Shown: piece by piece, positions 1-8,839 of the stretch | Layout: every line of letters begins with the position of its first letter | Position numbering within the stretch: position 1 is the first letter of the stretch | Assembly: GCA_010206225.2 (NCBI GenBank) | Contig: VIQU02000007.1 | Location: 27,408-91,407 of the forward strand | Reading direction: 5' to 3' | Length of the DNA stretch: 64,000 bases | Origin: Lachnospiraceae bacterium MD308 | Lineage (GTDB): Bacteria; Bacillota; Clostridia; Lachnospirales; Lachnospiraceae | Notes under the pieces: generated by a model | Told to the model about the DNA's origin: nothing | What the model saw: the letters and a program-made list of their open reading frames with translations, nothing else | Database searches by the model: none | Made by a program: the position numbers and the translations under genes

Positions 1-144
1 GCGGACTGTCTGCCGGCTCACACGAAATACAGACACCAGCTTCTGCTCTGAATAGATCCTATCTCCCTCAGACAGCTCGCCGCTTTCAATCTTTTCTGTA
101 ATCCAGTCTACAATTTCTTCGTATTTTGCCTTTTGTCCTGCCAT
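1..144 (-). CDS. GntR-family transcriptional regulator, N-terminal part (AraR-like)
   Basis: Only the first 48 codons lie in the window; the gene runs off the left edge. The peptide begins MAGQKAKYEEIVDWITEKI and continues through SEQKLVSVFRVSRQTVR, which is the N-terminal winged helix-turn-helix of GntR regulators. It lies 43 bp downstream of the last sugar-transporter gene on the same strand, so it probably closes that operon. AraR of Bacilli has a GntR DNA-binding head on a LacI-type sugar-binding body, and an AraR-box-like palindrome sits upstream of the transporter (4284-4301). I therefore infer an arabinose-type repressor, but the effector domain is outside the window and the identification is not proven. 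Confidence 0.8.
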   Translation of the reverse strand, partial: MAGQKAKYEEIVDWITEKIESGELSEGDRIYSEQKLVSVFRVSRQTVR

Positions 145-187
145 GCTATTTCCCAGCCCTTATATTATTCCAGCATATTGCTGTTTA

Positions 188-1360
188 TTAGTTTTTCTTC
201 TTTGAAGAGATAACGTCGAACGTAACCGCCCCAAGAAGCACGAGCCCCTTTACAACCTTCTGAAGATCCGTAGAAAGTCCGCATAAAACCATTCCGTTAT
301 TCAGAATACCCATAACGAACGCTCCTACAACTGCTCCAAGAATCGTACCGACACCGCCGGCCGCTGCCGCTCCGCCGATATAACATGCTCCGATCGCATC
401 AAGCTCAATACCGTCGCCGGCTTTCGGCGTTGCAGAGCCTGCACGCGCCGCAAGGATGATACCGGCAACCGCGCCTAAGAATCCCATGTTAGTATATACC
501 CAGAAGAATACCTGCTTCGTATTGATACCGGAAAGCCTTGCCGCCTTCATATTACCGCCCAGCGCATAGATCTGACGTCCTGCCACTGTCTTGCTCGTAA
601 CAAAGTGGTAGATCGCAACGATAACTCCCATGATAAGAAGTACGATCGGAAGACCGTTGCAGCGTGCCAGCTTATATGCGTAAAACCATACGATTCCAAG
701 GATGATCCCATCCTTGATGATGATCTGCCATACCGGAACTAATGCAAAACCATATTTCTTTTTTGCGGCAATTGACTTTAATTCAGATAAAACAATCAAC
801 ACGGTAGCGATCACTGCCACGATGATCGTAACAATATCGATAGTCCCGTCCCCGAACGGCACTTTATTTGTAATAAAGAATCCTGCTCCTACGAATTTAA
901 ACGCATCCGGAACCGGTCCTACCGTCTGCGACGCAAGGAATGTATATGTAAGTCCACGGCCGATGAGCATGGATGCCAGCGTTGCTACGAAAGGCGGAAC
1001 ACTCATGTAAGCGATAAAGAATCCGTTGAACACTCCAAATGCAAGACCGACGCCGATCGCCGCAAGGAATCCTACCGGGATACTCATGCCGCCTTCACAT
1101 ACCAGCTTCGCCGCAACAGCGCCGCAGAGCGCTACGTAAGAACCAACGCCAAGGTCGATGTTACCTGTCAGTACGCACAGCAGCATACCTGTTGCAAGAA
1201 TAACGATATAACCGTTCTGCATCAAAAGGTTATTCATATTCATAGGAGTCGCGTTGGATCCTCCTGTCAAAATATAAAAGATAATATAGATCGCCAGCAG
1301 GGCCAATACCATACCGTACTGCTTTAAATTCAGATTAACTGTATTTTTCTTTTCCATCAT
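188..1360 (-). CDS. mmsB: Multiple-monosaccharide ABC transporter permease (MmsB/GguB type)
   Basis: 390-residue integral membrane protein, the channel subunit of a ribose/xylose/arabinose-class importer. It has about ten hydrophobic segments and the family stretch GLTYTFLASQTVGPVPDAFK, then YALGGNMKAARLSGI before the last helices, the usual pattern of BPD_transp_2 permeases. The length matches MmsB/GguB (about 390) rather than the shorter RbsC (about 320). The start ATG overlaps the stop of the ATPase gene by one base (TAATG) and is preceded by AAAGGAGC, so the two are translationally coupled. The partners are the ATPase at 1360-2913 and the binding protein at 3000-4133. The exact sugar cannot be read from the sequence; the family transports several pentoses and hexoses. 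Confidence 0.92.
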   Translation of the reverse strand: MMEKKNTVNLNLKQYGMVLALLAIYIIFYILTGGSNATPMNMNNLLMQNGYIVILATGMLLCVLTGNIDLGVGSYVALCGAVAAKLVCEGGMSIPVGFLAAIGVGLAFGVFNGFFIAYMSVPPFVATLASMLIGRGLTYTFLASQTVGPVPDAFKFVGAGFFITNKVPFGDGTIDIVTIIVAVIATVLIVLSELKSIAAKKKYGFALVPVWQIIIKDGIILGIVWFYAYKLARCNGLPIVLLIMGVIVAIYHFVTSKTVAGRQIYALGGNMKAARLSGINTKQVFFWVYTNMGFLGAVAGIILAARAGSATPKAGDGIELDAIGACYIGGAAAAGGVGTILGAVVGAFVMGILNNGMVLCGLSTDLQKVVKGLVLLGAVTFDVISSKKKN

Positions 1361-2913
1361 TAAGCTCCTTTCTGATTATTATGCTGCATAATGCATTTCA
1401 TAATCTTTTCCTGTGATAATTCTTCTTTTGACAATTCTCCGGCAATCTGACCTTCATTCAGTACATAGGTCCTGTCGCATGTTCCGATGATCTCCGGCAT
1501 CTCTGAAGAGATAACGATAACTGCTTTTCCGGCTTTTGCCAGATCATTGATCGCACAGTAGATTTCATACTTGGCGCCTACGTCGATACCGCGGGTAGGC
1601 TCATCAAGAATCAGTACGTCCGGCTCTGTCAGCATCCATTTCGCCAATACAACCTTCTGCTGATTACCTCCGGACAAGGAACCTACCGTCTGGTTAATAG
1701 AATTTGATTTGATATTGATCAGTTTTTTATATTTTTCCGCAGCCACAATCTCGTCATTGCTGTTGACCACGCCGTTTTTAGAGAAAAATCCGCGGAGCGC
1801 TGCCAGCGTCATATTCCATTTAATATCGTTTATAAGAACAAGCCCGTAAGTCTTTCTGTCTTCCGAGGTATATGCGATCTTGTTCTCAATCGCTTCCTTT
1901 ACATTCGTGATCTTCACCGGTTTTCCGTGCATAAGAACCTCACCGGTGATCTTCTGTCCGTACTCATGACCGAAAAGACTCATGGCAAATTCCGTTCTAC
2001 CGGCTCCCATTAGTCCTGCAAGCCCTACAACCTCTCCTGCACGCACCTTGATGTTGATATTCTTTAACATCTGTCGGCTCGCATCCTCCGGATTAAACAC
2101 GTTCCAATTTTTAACCTCCAGAACCACGTCTCCGACAGGGCAGTCTGTACGCTCCGGATAACGGTTCGTCAGCTCACGTCCAACCATACCTTTAATAATA
2201 CGGTCCTCGGTAAATTCATCCACACCCTTTATCAGCGTCTCGATCGTATGACCGTCGCGGATAACTGTGATAGAATCCGCTACATAGCTGATCTCATTCA
2301 ACTTATGAGAAATGATGATACAGGTGATCCCCTGTTTTTTAAGCTTCAGCATGATCTCAAGAAGCTGCGCGCTTTCTTCATCATTAAGCGCCGCCGTAGG
2401 CTCATCAAGGATCAGCAGGTCTACCTTCTTGGCAAGAGCCTTCGCGATCTCGATAAGCTGCTGCTTGCCTACTCCCAGAGAATTGATCGGCGCTTCTAAG
2501 TTCTCATCTCCAAGACCTACCTTCTCAAGCATCTCCTTTGCACGGCTTCTGGTCTCTGTCCAGTTAATCACACCCCTCATGGAAGTCTGTTCGTTTCCCA
2601 TGAATACATTCTCTGCAACTGAGAGATACGGACTAAGTGCAAGCTCCTGATGAATGATAACGATTCCCTTTTTCTCACTATCCTTAATATTATGGTTCTT
2701 TACCAGGTCGCCGTTGTACATAATGTCGCCTGTGTATGTACCAAAAGGATAAATTCCAGACAATACATTCATCAATGTAGATTTTCCGGCGCCATTTTCA
2801 CCGCAAAGAGCATGGATCTCACCGCGCTTAACCTTCAGATTTACATCATCCAGTGCCTTCACGCCAGAGAACTCTTTTGTGATATGGTTCATTTCCAGAA
2901 TGTAATCAGACAT
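1360..2913 (-). CDS. mmsA: Multiple-monosaccharide ABC transporter ATP-binding protein (MmsA/GguA type)
   Basis: 517-residue duplicated ABC ATPase that powers sugar import at the inner face of the membrane. The N-terminal half has Walker [10 protein letters not shown] (about residue 38), signature [15 protein letters not shown] and Walker [12 protein letters not shown]. The C-terminal half has the degenerate Walker [10 protein letters not shown], then [14 protein letters not shown] and [15 protein letters not shown]. This is the arrangement of RbsA/XylG/MmsA proteins, in which the two halves form the nucleotide-binding pair. The start at 2913 has AAGGAG upstream. An 86-bp gap containing a GC hairpin separates it from the binding-protein gene, a common device for making more binding protein than transporter. 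Confidence 0.94.
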   Translation of the reverse strand: MSDYILEMNHITKEFSGVKALDDVNLKVKRGEIHALCGENGAGKSTLMNVLSGIYPFGTYTGDIMYNGDLVKNHNIKDSEKKGIVIIHQELALSPYLSVAENVFMGNEQTSMRGVINWTETRSRAKEMLEKVGLGDENLEAPINSLGVGKQQLIEIAKALAKKVDLLILDEPTAALNDEESAQLLEIMLKLKKQGITCIIISHKLNEISYVADSITVIRDGHTIETLIKGVDEFTEDRIIKGMVGRELTNRYPERTDCPVGDVVLEVKNWNVFNPEDASRQMLKNINIKVRAGEVVGLAGLMGAGRTEFAMSLFGHEYGQKITGEVLMHGKPVKITNVKEAIENKIAYTSEDRKTYGLVLINDIKWNMTLAALRGFFSKNGVVNSNDEIVAAEKYKKLINIKSNSINQTVGSLSGGNQQKVVLAKWMLTEPDVLILDEPTRGIDVGAKYEIYCAINDLAKAGKAVIVISSEMPEIIGTCDRTYVLNEGQIAGELSKEELSQEKIMKCIMQHNNQKGA

Positions 2914-2956
2914 TTTCTCAACTCCTTTTTATTTTTATCATATTGCTAATGAACGA

Positions 2957-2981
2957 GAGCGGCGGCATCCCGCCACCGCTC
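2957..2981 (-). other. Intercistronic GC-rich hairpin between chvE and mmsA
   Basis: GAGCGGCGG pairs with CCGCCACCGCTC (one internal mismatch) over a four-base loop, just after the stop of the binding-protein gene on the minus strand. It has no U-run, so it is more likely an mRNA-stabilising or partial-termination hairpin than a full terminator. Confidence 0.55.
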
Positions 2982-2999
2982 CGCTTTATCATCCAGCAA

Positions 3000-4133
3000 T
3001 TAATTTGCGCTGTTAATATCATCCTCTGTGTAGTATCCGCTGTCGATTACAAGCTCTTTGTAGTTATCCTTGTCAAGAGATACTGGCTCGCAAAGGTATG
3101 ACGGAACAACTAACTTGTTGTTGTCATATGTCTCTGTATCATTGATCTCCGGCTCGCTTCCCTCTAACACAGCCTGTACCATCGTTACGCACTTCTCAGC
3201 AAGAAGACCTGTATCCTTAAAGATTGTCTGTGTCTGTTTGCCTTCGACGATGTTCTTAACTGCCATAACCTCTGCATCCTGTCCTGTGATCAGCGGCCAG
3301 TTGTCTGCTGTGTATCCAGCGCCCTCTAAAGCAGCTTTGATACCATAAGCAAATCCGTCAAATGCGGAACAAGCAATATCAAGATCCTCATCAGCGTAGA
3401 AGCCTGTCAGGTAGTTCTCACAGTTCTGCTGAGCTGTCTCCTGAGACCATCTCAAGATACATGTATCCTCAAAGGATGTTCTTCCGGACTTACATACAAG
3501 CTTGCCGTCATCAAGATATTTCTGAAGAACACTCATAACACCCTTATGAAGAAGAACTGCGTTATTATCATCAGGAGATCCCATGAAGAACTCAATTGTC
3601 TGAGGCTCTGACGCGTTAGCAAGGTCAGCCTTTGTCTCGATATATTCACCAATCTTTCTTCCAACACCTTCGTTATCGAATGATGCATAGTAGCTTACCG
3701 CGTCTGTATCCATCAGAAGACGGTCGTAAGCGATAACCGGGATATTCGCCTGCTTAGCCTGATCAAGAACGTTTACAAGAGCGCCAGAGTCAATAGCTGC
3801 TACTACAAGACAGTTCACGCCCTGAGCAATCATAGTCTCAAGCTGGCTCTGCTGTGTCGGAATGTCATCTTCAGCATACTGAAGGTCAACCTCATATCCG
3901 AGCGCCTCAAGCTGTTTCTTCATATTATCTCCGTCTTTGATCCATCTTTCAGAACTCTGTGTCGGCATCGCAACTCCTACTTTTTTGCCGTTGCTTTCTA
4001 CCTTTTTCTCATCACCTGCCGCCGCTTCGTTGCCATCGCTGGAGCTGCTGCTACTGCTGTTGTTTCCGCCACATGCTACAAGTGACAGTGCCATTGCGCC
4101 AATTAAAAGCACACTTAAGAGTCTCTTTTTCAT
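3000..4133 (-). CDS. chvE: Sugar ABC transporter substrate-binding lipoprotein (ChvE type)
   Basis: 377-residue extracellular sugar-binding protein. The N-terminus MKKRLLSVLLIGAMALSLVA is a signal peptide ending in the lipobox LVAC, and the mature protein begins with a Ser-rich linker. The body is a periplasmic-binding-protein fold of the ribose/ChvE class: VGVAMPTQSSERWIKDGDNM, then ALVNVLDQAKQANIPVIAYDRLLMDTDAV and later ITGQDAEVMAVKNIVEGKQ. ChvE-type proteins deliver aldoses such as arabinose, galactose or glucose to MmsA/MmsB. The start ATG at 4133 has AAAAGGAGGAAAGAGT in front. It is the first gene of its operon, and its promoter carries a homopolymeric G tract (4186-4214). Ligand identity is inference. 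Confidence 0.92.
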   Translation of the reverse strand: MKKRLLSVLLIGAMALSLVACGGNNSSSSSSSDGNEAAAGDEKKVESNGKKVGVAMPTQSSERWIKDGDNMKKQLEALGYEVDLQYAEDDIPTQQSQLETMIAQGVNCLVVAAIDSGALVNVLDQAKQANIPVIAYDRLLMDTDAVSYYASFDNEGVGRKIGEYIETKADLANASEPQTIEFFMGSPDDNNAVLLHKGVMSVLQKYLDDGKLVCKSGRTSFEDTCILRWSQETAQQNCENYLTGFYADEDLDIACSAFDGFAYGIKAALEGAGYTADNWPLITGQDAEVMAVKNIVEGKQTQTIFKDTGLLAEKCVTMVQAVLEGSEPEINDTETYDNNKLVVPSYLCEPVSLDKDNYKELVIDSGYYTEDDINSAN

Positions 4134-4185
4134 ACTCTTTCCTCCTTTTCCTGCAGCTTTCTGCTGCTTGTTTATTATATATCTG

Positions 4186-4214
4186 ATTATACCCCCCCCC
4201 TACATATTTTTCAA
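4186..4214 (-). promoter_or_regulatory. chvE promoter with poly-G(9) in the spacer
   Basis: On the minus strand TTGAAA (4209-4214) and TATAAT (4186-4191) are separated by exactly 17 bp, and the nine bases next to the -10 box (4192-4200) are all G. Both boxes match the sigma-A consensus well. A homopolymer here can change spacer length by slippage, as in known phase-variable promoters; that it does so here is inference. Confidence 0.75.
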
Positions 4215-4283
4215 CCCTTAATAGTTTACAAATTTATATACAACTTTTTGTGCAAATGTATGTCTTCCCTCTATTTTTTGAAA

Positions 4284-4301
4284 ACTTGTATGTATACAAC
4301 T
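4284..4301. promoter_or_regulatory. Candidate AraR-type operator upstream of chvE
   Basis: ACTTGTATGTATACAACT is an 18-bp palindrome with seven of eight arm positions matching. It resembles the TTGTACGTACAA core of AraR boxes known from Bacillus, and lies about 70 bp upstream of the chvE -35 box. The GntR-type gene at 1-144 is a plausible binder. Assignment is by resemblance only. Confidence 0.45.
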
Positions 4302-4561
4302 TTTATTATTTTATGCAATTCGCACTATATATTTCGATATAGTATTCATTATGCGTCCGATTTTACAATCCACCTATTTTTTGTATTCTGCAAATACGTA
4401 CAATTTTTCATCTGTATGGCTGCGGCCGGCAAGCTGCTGGATCCTCTTCCGTCCTGCACCGTCTTTCGGAGACCAAATATAATTTTTTCCAAAAATCGTC
4501 AGAAACCTCCCTTCAAATTACGTAATAACAGATAACATATTACAAATCAGGAGGAAGAGCG

Positions 4562-5698
4562 ATGTTTTATATTCGGATAGTATCTGTAAGTTTTTGGCGC
4601 CAAAGGGCCAGAACCCTTCTCCATCTTATGATCTGCACCGCAACAGTGATATTTTTAGGGATATACACGGGAAATCTTGAGGGAAACCGCAGCCAGCTAC
4701 AGCATCTGGCAGAAAAAGTCCCCGTGGAAGCTACGGTCATCAACCTGTCGGGCGGAAGAGAATCCGGACTTTTCATAAAAGAAAGTCTTTTTGACGGCGT
4801 AATGAACTCAAAACATGTACAAGATCCCCTGTTCACTCTCCAGTTGACAGCCGCAGATAAGGAGCAGGATTTTACCATATTGGCTATGACCTCATTAAAC
4901 GGATACGAAAAGCTTTTTTGCACCAGCGAAAAAGCCTGCGTTATCACCTCTGAGCTTTCAGAAAGCCTGAAGCTTAAAGAAGGGGATACTCTGACTCTTG
5001 ATCTGCGGTATTATAAGCTTGACACGGATACGCATCTTTCATGGCAGATACTGCCTCTGGAAAGAGTCAGTTATAAAATAGCCGGTATAACAGATACAGA
5101 TACCGCCCCGGCAGAGATCATGATCCCCATGGAAACAGCGAGAGACAGCTATCTGAATCAGGGCGTCCGTTTTTTTGTAAGCTCAGGCTCTTTTCGCGTA
5201 AAAGATCCCTTAAAGCTCAATGCCTTTAAACGGGAGATGGATGCCATCGGTTTTCTCGAGGTCATTCCTCAGGCGCAATCCGCACTGGAGGGTTACTCTC
5301 TGACCGTAAAGGACGAAACCTTTATCCGGGCTTCAAAAAGTATCAGCAAAGGCTATCGGACTATGCGGTTATTCTTTCCCGCTATATGCGCAGGTCTTGC
5401 CGGAGCCGGGATCGTCACCGCCTATCTGCTGGGCGCGGGCAGGCAGGAGGAGTATAGACTGCGGCGGCTCTTAGGCATGCCCCACACAGACTGTCTTGCC
5501 GTGTACCTCGCAGAACAGGGTGTCACGGAGCTGATCGGCGGCATGACCGGAGGCATCCTGTCAGTCCTTGCCACAGGCACTTCAATCCGTTTGGCTGCCG
5601 TCTGCTTTGGCATTTTCTTTTTCTTCTTCTTTGCTGGAAGTATATTTACATTAAAGATATTTAAAAAAACAATGCTTTTTAAGGAGGCGATCATATGA
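4562..5698 (+). CDS. FtsX-like ABC transporter permease (first permease of operon)
   Basis: 378-residue membrane protein of the MacB/FtsX export class. One N-terminal helix (about residues 17-36) is followed by a large extracytoplasmic domain (about 40-265) and three C-terminal helices (about 268-290, 325-345 and 349-370), with a Phe-rich run in the last one. Four helices around one large loop is the standard half-transporter layout. The start has AGGAGGAAGAGCG upstream. Its stop overlaps the ATPase start as ATGA, so this is the first cistron of a five-gene coupled operon with an ATPase, a second permease, a sigma factor and an anti-sigma factor. Such systems often handle antimicrobial peptides or cell-envelope stress; the substrate here is unknown. 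Confidence 0.8.
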   Translation: MFYIRIVSVSFWRQRARTLLHLMICTATVIFLGIYTGNLEGNRSQLQHLAEKVPVEATVINLSGGRESGLFIKESLFDGVMNSKHVQDPLFTLQLTAADKEQDFTILAMTSLNGYEKLFCTSEKACVITSELSESLKLKEGDTLTLDLRYYKLDTDTHLSWQILPLERVSYKIAGITDTDTAPAEIMIPMETARDSYLNQGVRFFVSSGSFRVKDPLKLNAFKREMDAIGFLEVIPQAQSALEGYSLTVKDETFIRASKSISKGYRTMRLFFPAICAGLAGAGIVTAYLLGAGRQEEYRLRRLLGMPHTDCLAVYLAEQGVTELIGGMTGGILSVLATGTSIRLAAVCFGIFFFFFFAGSIFTLKIFKKTMLFKEAII

Positions 5699-6366
5699 CA
5701 ATATTAAAAGCAGAACATATCAGCTATTCTTATCGTACAAAATATCAGACGATCGAAGCTGTCAGAGACGTAAGCTGTAAATTTGATGCTGGTAAGATGT
5801 ATGCCGTCACCGGGGAATCCGGCAGCGGAAAATCCACCTTGCTGTCCATGCTGGCAGGACTTGATCTGCCTCAGTCCGGCCGTATCTATGTTCAGGGAAA
5901 AGACCTAGCCGCCATGGACCGGGATCGCTACAGAAGAGAGCAGGCCTCTGTTGTATATCAGGCGTTCCATCTGTTCCCCCTGCTTACTGCGCTGGAAAAT
6001 GTAATGTTTCCTCTGGAACTTAAGAAAGTGAAAAAGAAGGCGGCGGCTGAGCAGGCAAAGGAACTGATCAGACAGGTCGGGCTTTCCGAAAAGACCTTCC
6101 GCCAGTTTCCCCAGATGATGAGCGGCGGAGAACAGCAGCGTGTAGCTATCGCACGGGCGCTGGCCTGCGGCGGGAACCTTCTTCTCGCGGATGAACCGAC
6201 GGGAAATCTCGACACAGAAAACGAACAGCACATCGTCAAACTGCTCTGCCAACAGTCCCGCGAAAGAAATTATGCGGTTATCGTCATCACTCACAACCCA
6301 GAAGTGGCAAGGCAGGCAGACATTATCTTAAAGATGAGAGATGGAAGGCTGGTGGACGCATGTTAA
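5695..6366 (+). CDS. ABC transporter ATP-binding protein (MacB/LolD type)
   Basis: 223-residue ATPase. Walker A is GESGSGKST, the Q-loop region VVYQAFHLFPLLTALENV, the signature MSGGEQQRVAIARAL, Walker B LLLADEPTGNLD and the H-loop VIVITHNPE. The LFPLLTALENV and DEPTGNLD segments are typical of the LolD/MacB/SalX group that partners FtsX-type permeases, not of importers. The gene overlaps the preceding permease by four bases and the following one by seven, so all three products are probably made in fixed ratio. Confidence 0.93.
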   Translation: MTILKAEHISYSYRTKYQTIEAVRDVSCKFDAGKMYAVTGESGSGKSTLLSMLAGLDLPQSGRIYVQGKDLAAMDRDRYRREQASVVYQAFHLFPLLTALENVMFPLELKKVKKKAAAEQAKELIRQVGLSEKTFRQFPQMMSGGEQQRVAIARALACGGNLLLADEPTGNLDTENEQHIVKLLCQQSRERNYAVIVITHNPEVARQADIILKMRDGRLVDAC

Positions 6367-8255
6367 GAAACAGTATCCGGCAAATGCTGCGGACTCCTGT
6401 AAGAACGGCCGCCTTTCTGACCCTTACAGGAATCTCCGCCCTTATATTATCTCTGGGAGCCAATCTGTTCTACATCAGTAAAAAAACAGAAGACGCAACT
6501 AAAAATTCCTTTACGACCATCGGCATGGTCAACCAGAGTCCATCCGGTGTCTCTATGGAAAAATACTGGGATCCCGAAACGCAAGGTTACGCGGCCTATT
6601 CCAGAGAGCAGTACGATACTCCCATCCCGGACTCTGTTCTGGACATAGAAGGGATGCCCTATATACATAAGCCAAAACACCAGCCTTTTTACGCCGCGTA
6701 TGCAAAGGATTATATCGTCCGAAACACCCACAGCGAGGTAGACGAATCCTGGTGGGGCATCGGCTCAGACAGCATCATTGCTGAAATGGAGCCTTTCGAG
6801 GACTGTGTGCCAGATCACCCGGTAAAACTGCATTTTAAAAAATCCCTTTACGGCAACATCACAGAACGGATGTTAAACCAGATCTGGTTCTGGGACTACG
6901 AAAATCCCTCACCTGAGCCTTTAAAGGCGGGGAAAACCTATATCATGGCTCTTTACATGAATTCATCCCTCGAATATAACGGACTCCTTGAAAAGAGGGG
7001 ATTCGAAGATGTCTCGGCCGTATGGACTCCCTGGATAGACATTCAGGGCTCCCAGTATAAAGCAGACGGCTCACCTGTCACCGATGAAAAATATGAGGGA
7101 GTTTTCTTTAGCGAGGTCACCGACGGCTTTTACGCAACGCCGGAAGGAAAACGCTGGCTTAACATCATAGACGGTTTTAAGATTACGGACTACAGTATTC
7201 CCGTAACGCCCACAGACGCTACAAAGCTTTTAATGTATTTTTATAATGGAAACGCAGGGATCTCTCAGGGACGTGACATCACCACATCCGAATACGCCGA
7301 CGGCGCAAAGGTCTGTCTTGTCGACAGCAAATTCGCCGCCAATAACCAGCTTAATCCCGGCGACACCCTGCGGCTTCCATTGTTCTACGCCGATTATTCT
7401 GCTCCTGCCTGTCGATTTTACCCATTCTGGGCAGAACAGACTCTGACCGAAAAGCTGATCGATGCCATTGGGAACAGATATGAAGTATTTGACGATTCAG
7501 AATATACGATCGCAGGTATCTATCAGGTGACCGGAGGCGTCCAGGACTACACAGGATTTGAAGCGCCCAAGAACGGCATCATCATCCCCGCCGCCTCCGT
7601 AAGATCCAGTGATGAAAATAACATCCGCGGTTATATGCCGATGAAAAACAGCAATACCGTTTTCCAGATTGAAAATGGAACCATGGACAAGTTCTGGGAG
7701 ATCTGGGACGAAAAAGGCGTTGACGGTCTGGAGATCACCCTTCAGGACAATGGATACTCTGAACTTATGCAGAGCTTCCAAAACACCCGCAAAATGTCCG
7801 TCATCCTTTTAGGGGCAGGCATCGGCGCAGTACTCCTGATCCTTTTATTTTTCTGTCATATGTTTGTGACAAAGCAAAAGATACGTACTGCCCTTGAGCG
7901 CTCTCTCGGCGTATCCCGGCACAAATGCCGGATATCTCTGATCAGCGGTATTTTACTCATCGTGATGATCGGTGTTATAATAGGGACTGTCATTGGCGCC
8001 CTGTTTACAGACAGGGTAGCGGCGCAGTTGAATAATGGCACAAAATACTCCGGCGCATACAGCGCGAATCAATCGGCTGCGGCAGAGAATGTCCTGCCGG
8101 ATGATCTTTTGGATAAAAGCCATATAGACCTGATCATCCCACTGCTGACCGGAGCCGCTGTATTTGCCGCCTCCTTTGTATCAGCCCTTCTTATGACAGA
8201 AAAGAACCTGAAAAAAGAGCCTTTGAAGCTCTTATCTGAGATAAAAAAAGAGTAG
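6360..8255 (+). CDS. FtsX-like ABC transporter permease (second, large permease)
   Basis: 631-residue membrane protein. One N-terminal helix (about 17-38) leads into an extracytoplasmic domain of some 430 residues, followed by three helices near 479-500, 531-555 and 600-620. This is the FtsX/MacB layout with an enlarged, aromatic-rich outer domain. It overlaps the ATPase gene by seven bases. Together with the 378-residue permease it would make a heterodimeric exporter or a mechanotransmission-type complex. The outer domain is unlike any I can name, and the substrate is unknown. The sigma-factor gene follows after 29 bp. Confidence 0.78.
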   Translation: MLRNSIRQMLRTPVRTAAFLTLTGISALILSLGANLFYISKKTEDATKNSFTTIGMVNQSPSGVSMEKYWDPETQGYAAYSREQYDTPIPDSVLDIEGMPYIHKPKHQPFYAAYAKDYIVRNTHSEVDESWWGIGSDSIIAEMEPFEDCVPDHPVKLHFKKSLYGNITERMLNQIWFWDYENPSPEPLKAGKTYIMALYMNSSLEYNGLLEKRGFEDVSAVWTPWIDIQGSQYKADGSPVTDEKYEGVFFSEVTDGFYATPEGKRWLNIIDGFKITDYSIPVTPTDATKLLMYFYNGNAGISQGRDITTSEYADGAKVCLVDSKFAANNQLNPGDTLRLPLFYADYSAPACRFYPFWAEQTLTEKLIDAIGNRYEVFDDSEYTIAGIYQVTGGVQDYTGFEAPKNGIIIPAASVRSSDENNIRGYMPMKNSNTVFQIENGTMDKFWEIWDEKGVDGLEITLQDNGYSELMQSFQNTRKMSVILLGAGIGAVLLILLFFCHMFVTKQKIRTALERSLGVSRHKCRISLISGILLIVMIGVIIGTVIGALFTDRVAAQLNNGTKYSGAYSANQSAAAENVLPDDLLDKSHIDLIIPLLTGAAVFAASFVSALLMTEKNLKKEPLKLLSEIKKE

Positions 8256-8284
8256 CCGCATGCAGAAAGAAAGGAGAGACCGCC

Positions 8285-8839
8285 TTGACAATCAACAGTG
8301 AAAACTTTTTAAACCTTCTAAAAGCGCATGAAGAACAGGCGCTGGAATTCGTGCTGAGAGAATACGGCGGCTTTCTCATGTCCGTGATCCGAAAGCATCT
8401 GTTCCTTTTTCCTTCCATGCAGGAGGAATGCATGAACGATGTGCTGCTCCGTATCTGGGAGCATATAGATCAATTTGACGAGACACGGAACACCTTTAAA
8501 AACTGGATGGCAGGGATAGCCAGATACCAGTCCATCGACTACCTCAGAAAATACAAAAAGCATCTGGAAGAAATCTCCCTCTCCGATATCTGTGAGGGAC
8601 GCGAAGATACCGCCCTCTTAAAGCTTATAGAAAGTGAACTCTCAGCAGAGATCGAAGAAATGCTCTCCTGTCTTAAACCAAAAGACCGTTCTATATTTCT
8701 AAAACTGTTTTACGAAGATATGGATGTTGAAGATGTGAGCCGGGAAATGGGAATCAAAAAATCAGCAATTTATCAGAAGGTCTCCCGGGGAAGAAAAAAG
8801 CTTCTGGCCTGGAGACAAAAAGGAGGTTCTTTGATATGA
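8285..8839 (+). CDS. ECF-type RNA polymerase sigma factor
   Basis: 184 residues. Region 2 spans roughly 20-90 (QEECMNDVLLRIWEHIDQFD, then TFKNWMAGIARYQSIDYLRK) and region 4 roughly 120-175 (LKPKDRSIFLKLFYEDMDVE, then EVSREMG-like and a KSAIYQKVSRGRKKL helix). It starts at a TTG with AAAGGAGAGACCGCC upstream. Its stop overlaps the anti-sigma gene start as ATGA. Being the fourth cistron of an ABC-transporter operon suggests that it is released by a signal at the membrane and may activate this same operon; the target promoter is not identified. Confidence 0.88.
   Translation: MTINSENFLNLLKAHEEQALEFVLREYGGFLMSVIRKHLFLFPSMQEECMNDVLLRIWEHIDQFDETRNTFKNWMAGIARYQSIDYLRKYKKHLEEISLSDICEGREDTALLKLIESELSAEIEEMLSCLKPKDRSIFLKLFYEDMDVEDVSREMGIKKSAIYQKVSRGRKKLLAWRQKGGSLI

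Larger units (their letters stand above)
4134..4561. other. Divergent intergenic region between chvE and the ABC-ECF operon
   Basis: 428 bases with no convincing gene. It holds the chvE promoter (4186-4214), a palindrome (4284-4301) and, in the 5' UTR of chvE, a small GCAGC/GCTGC hairpin. A further half-site ATACAACT lies at about 4238-4245. On the plus strand a TATAAT-like box near 4487 could serve the operon that starts at 4562, but no good -35 is visible. Confidence 0.6.
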
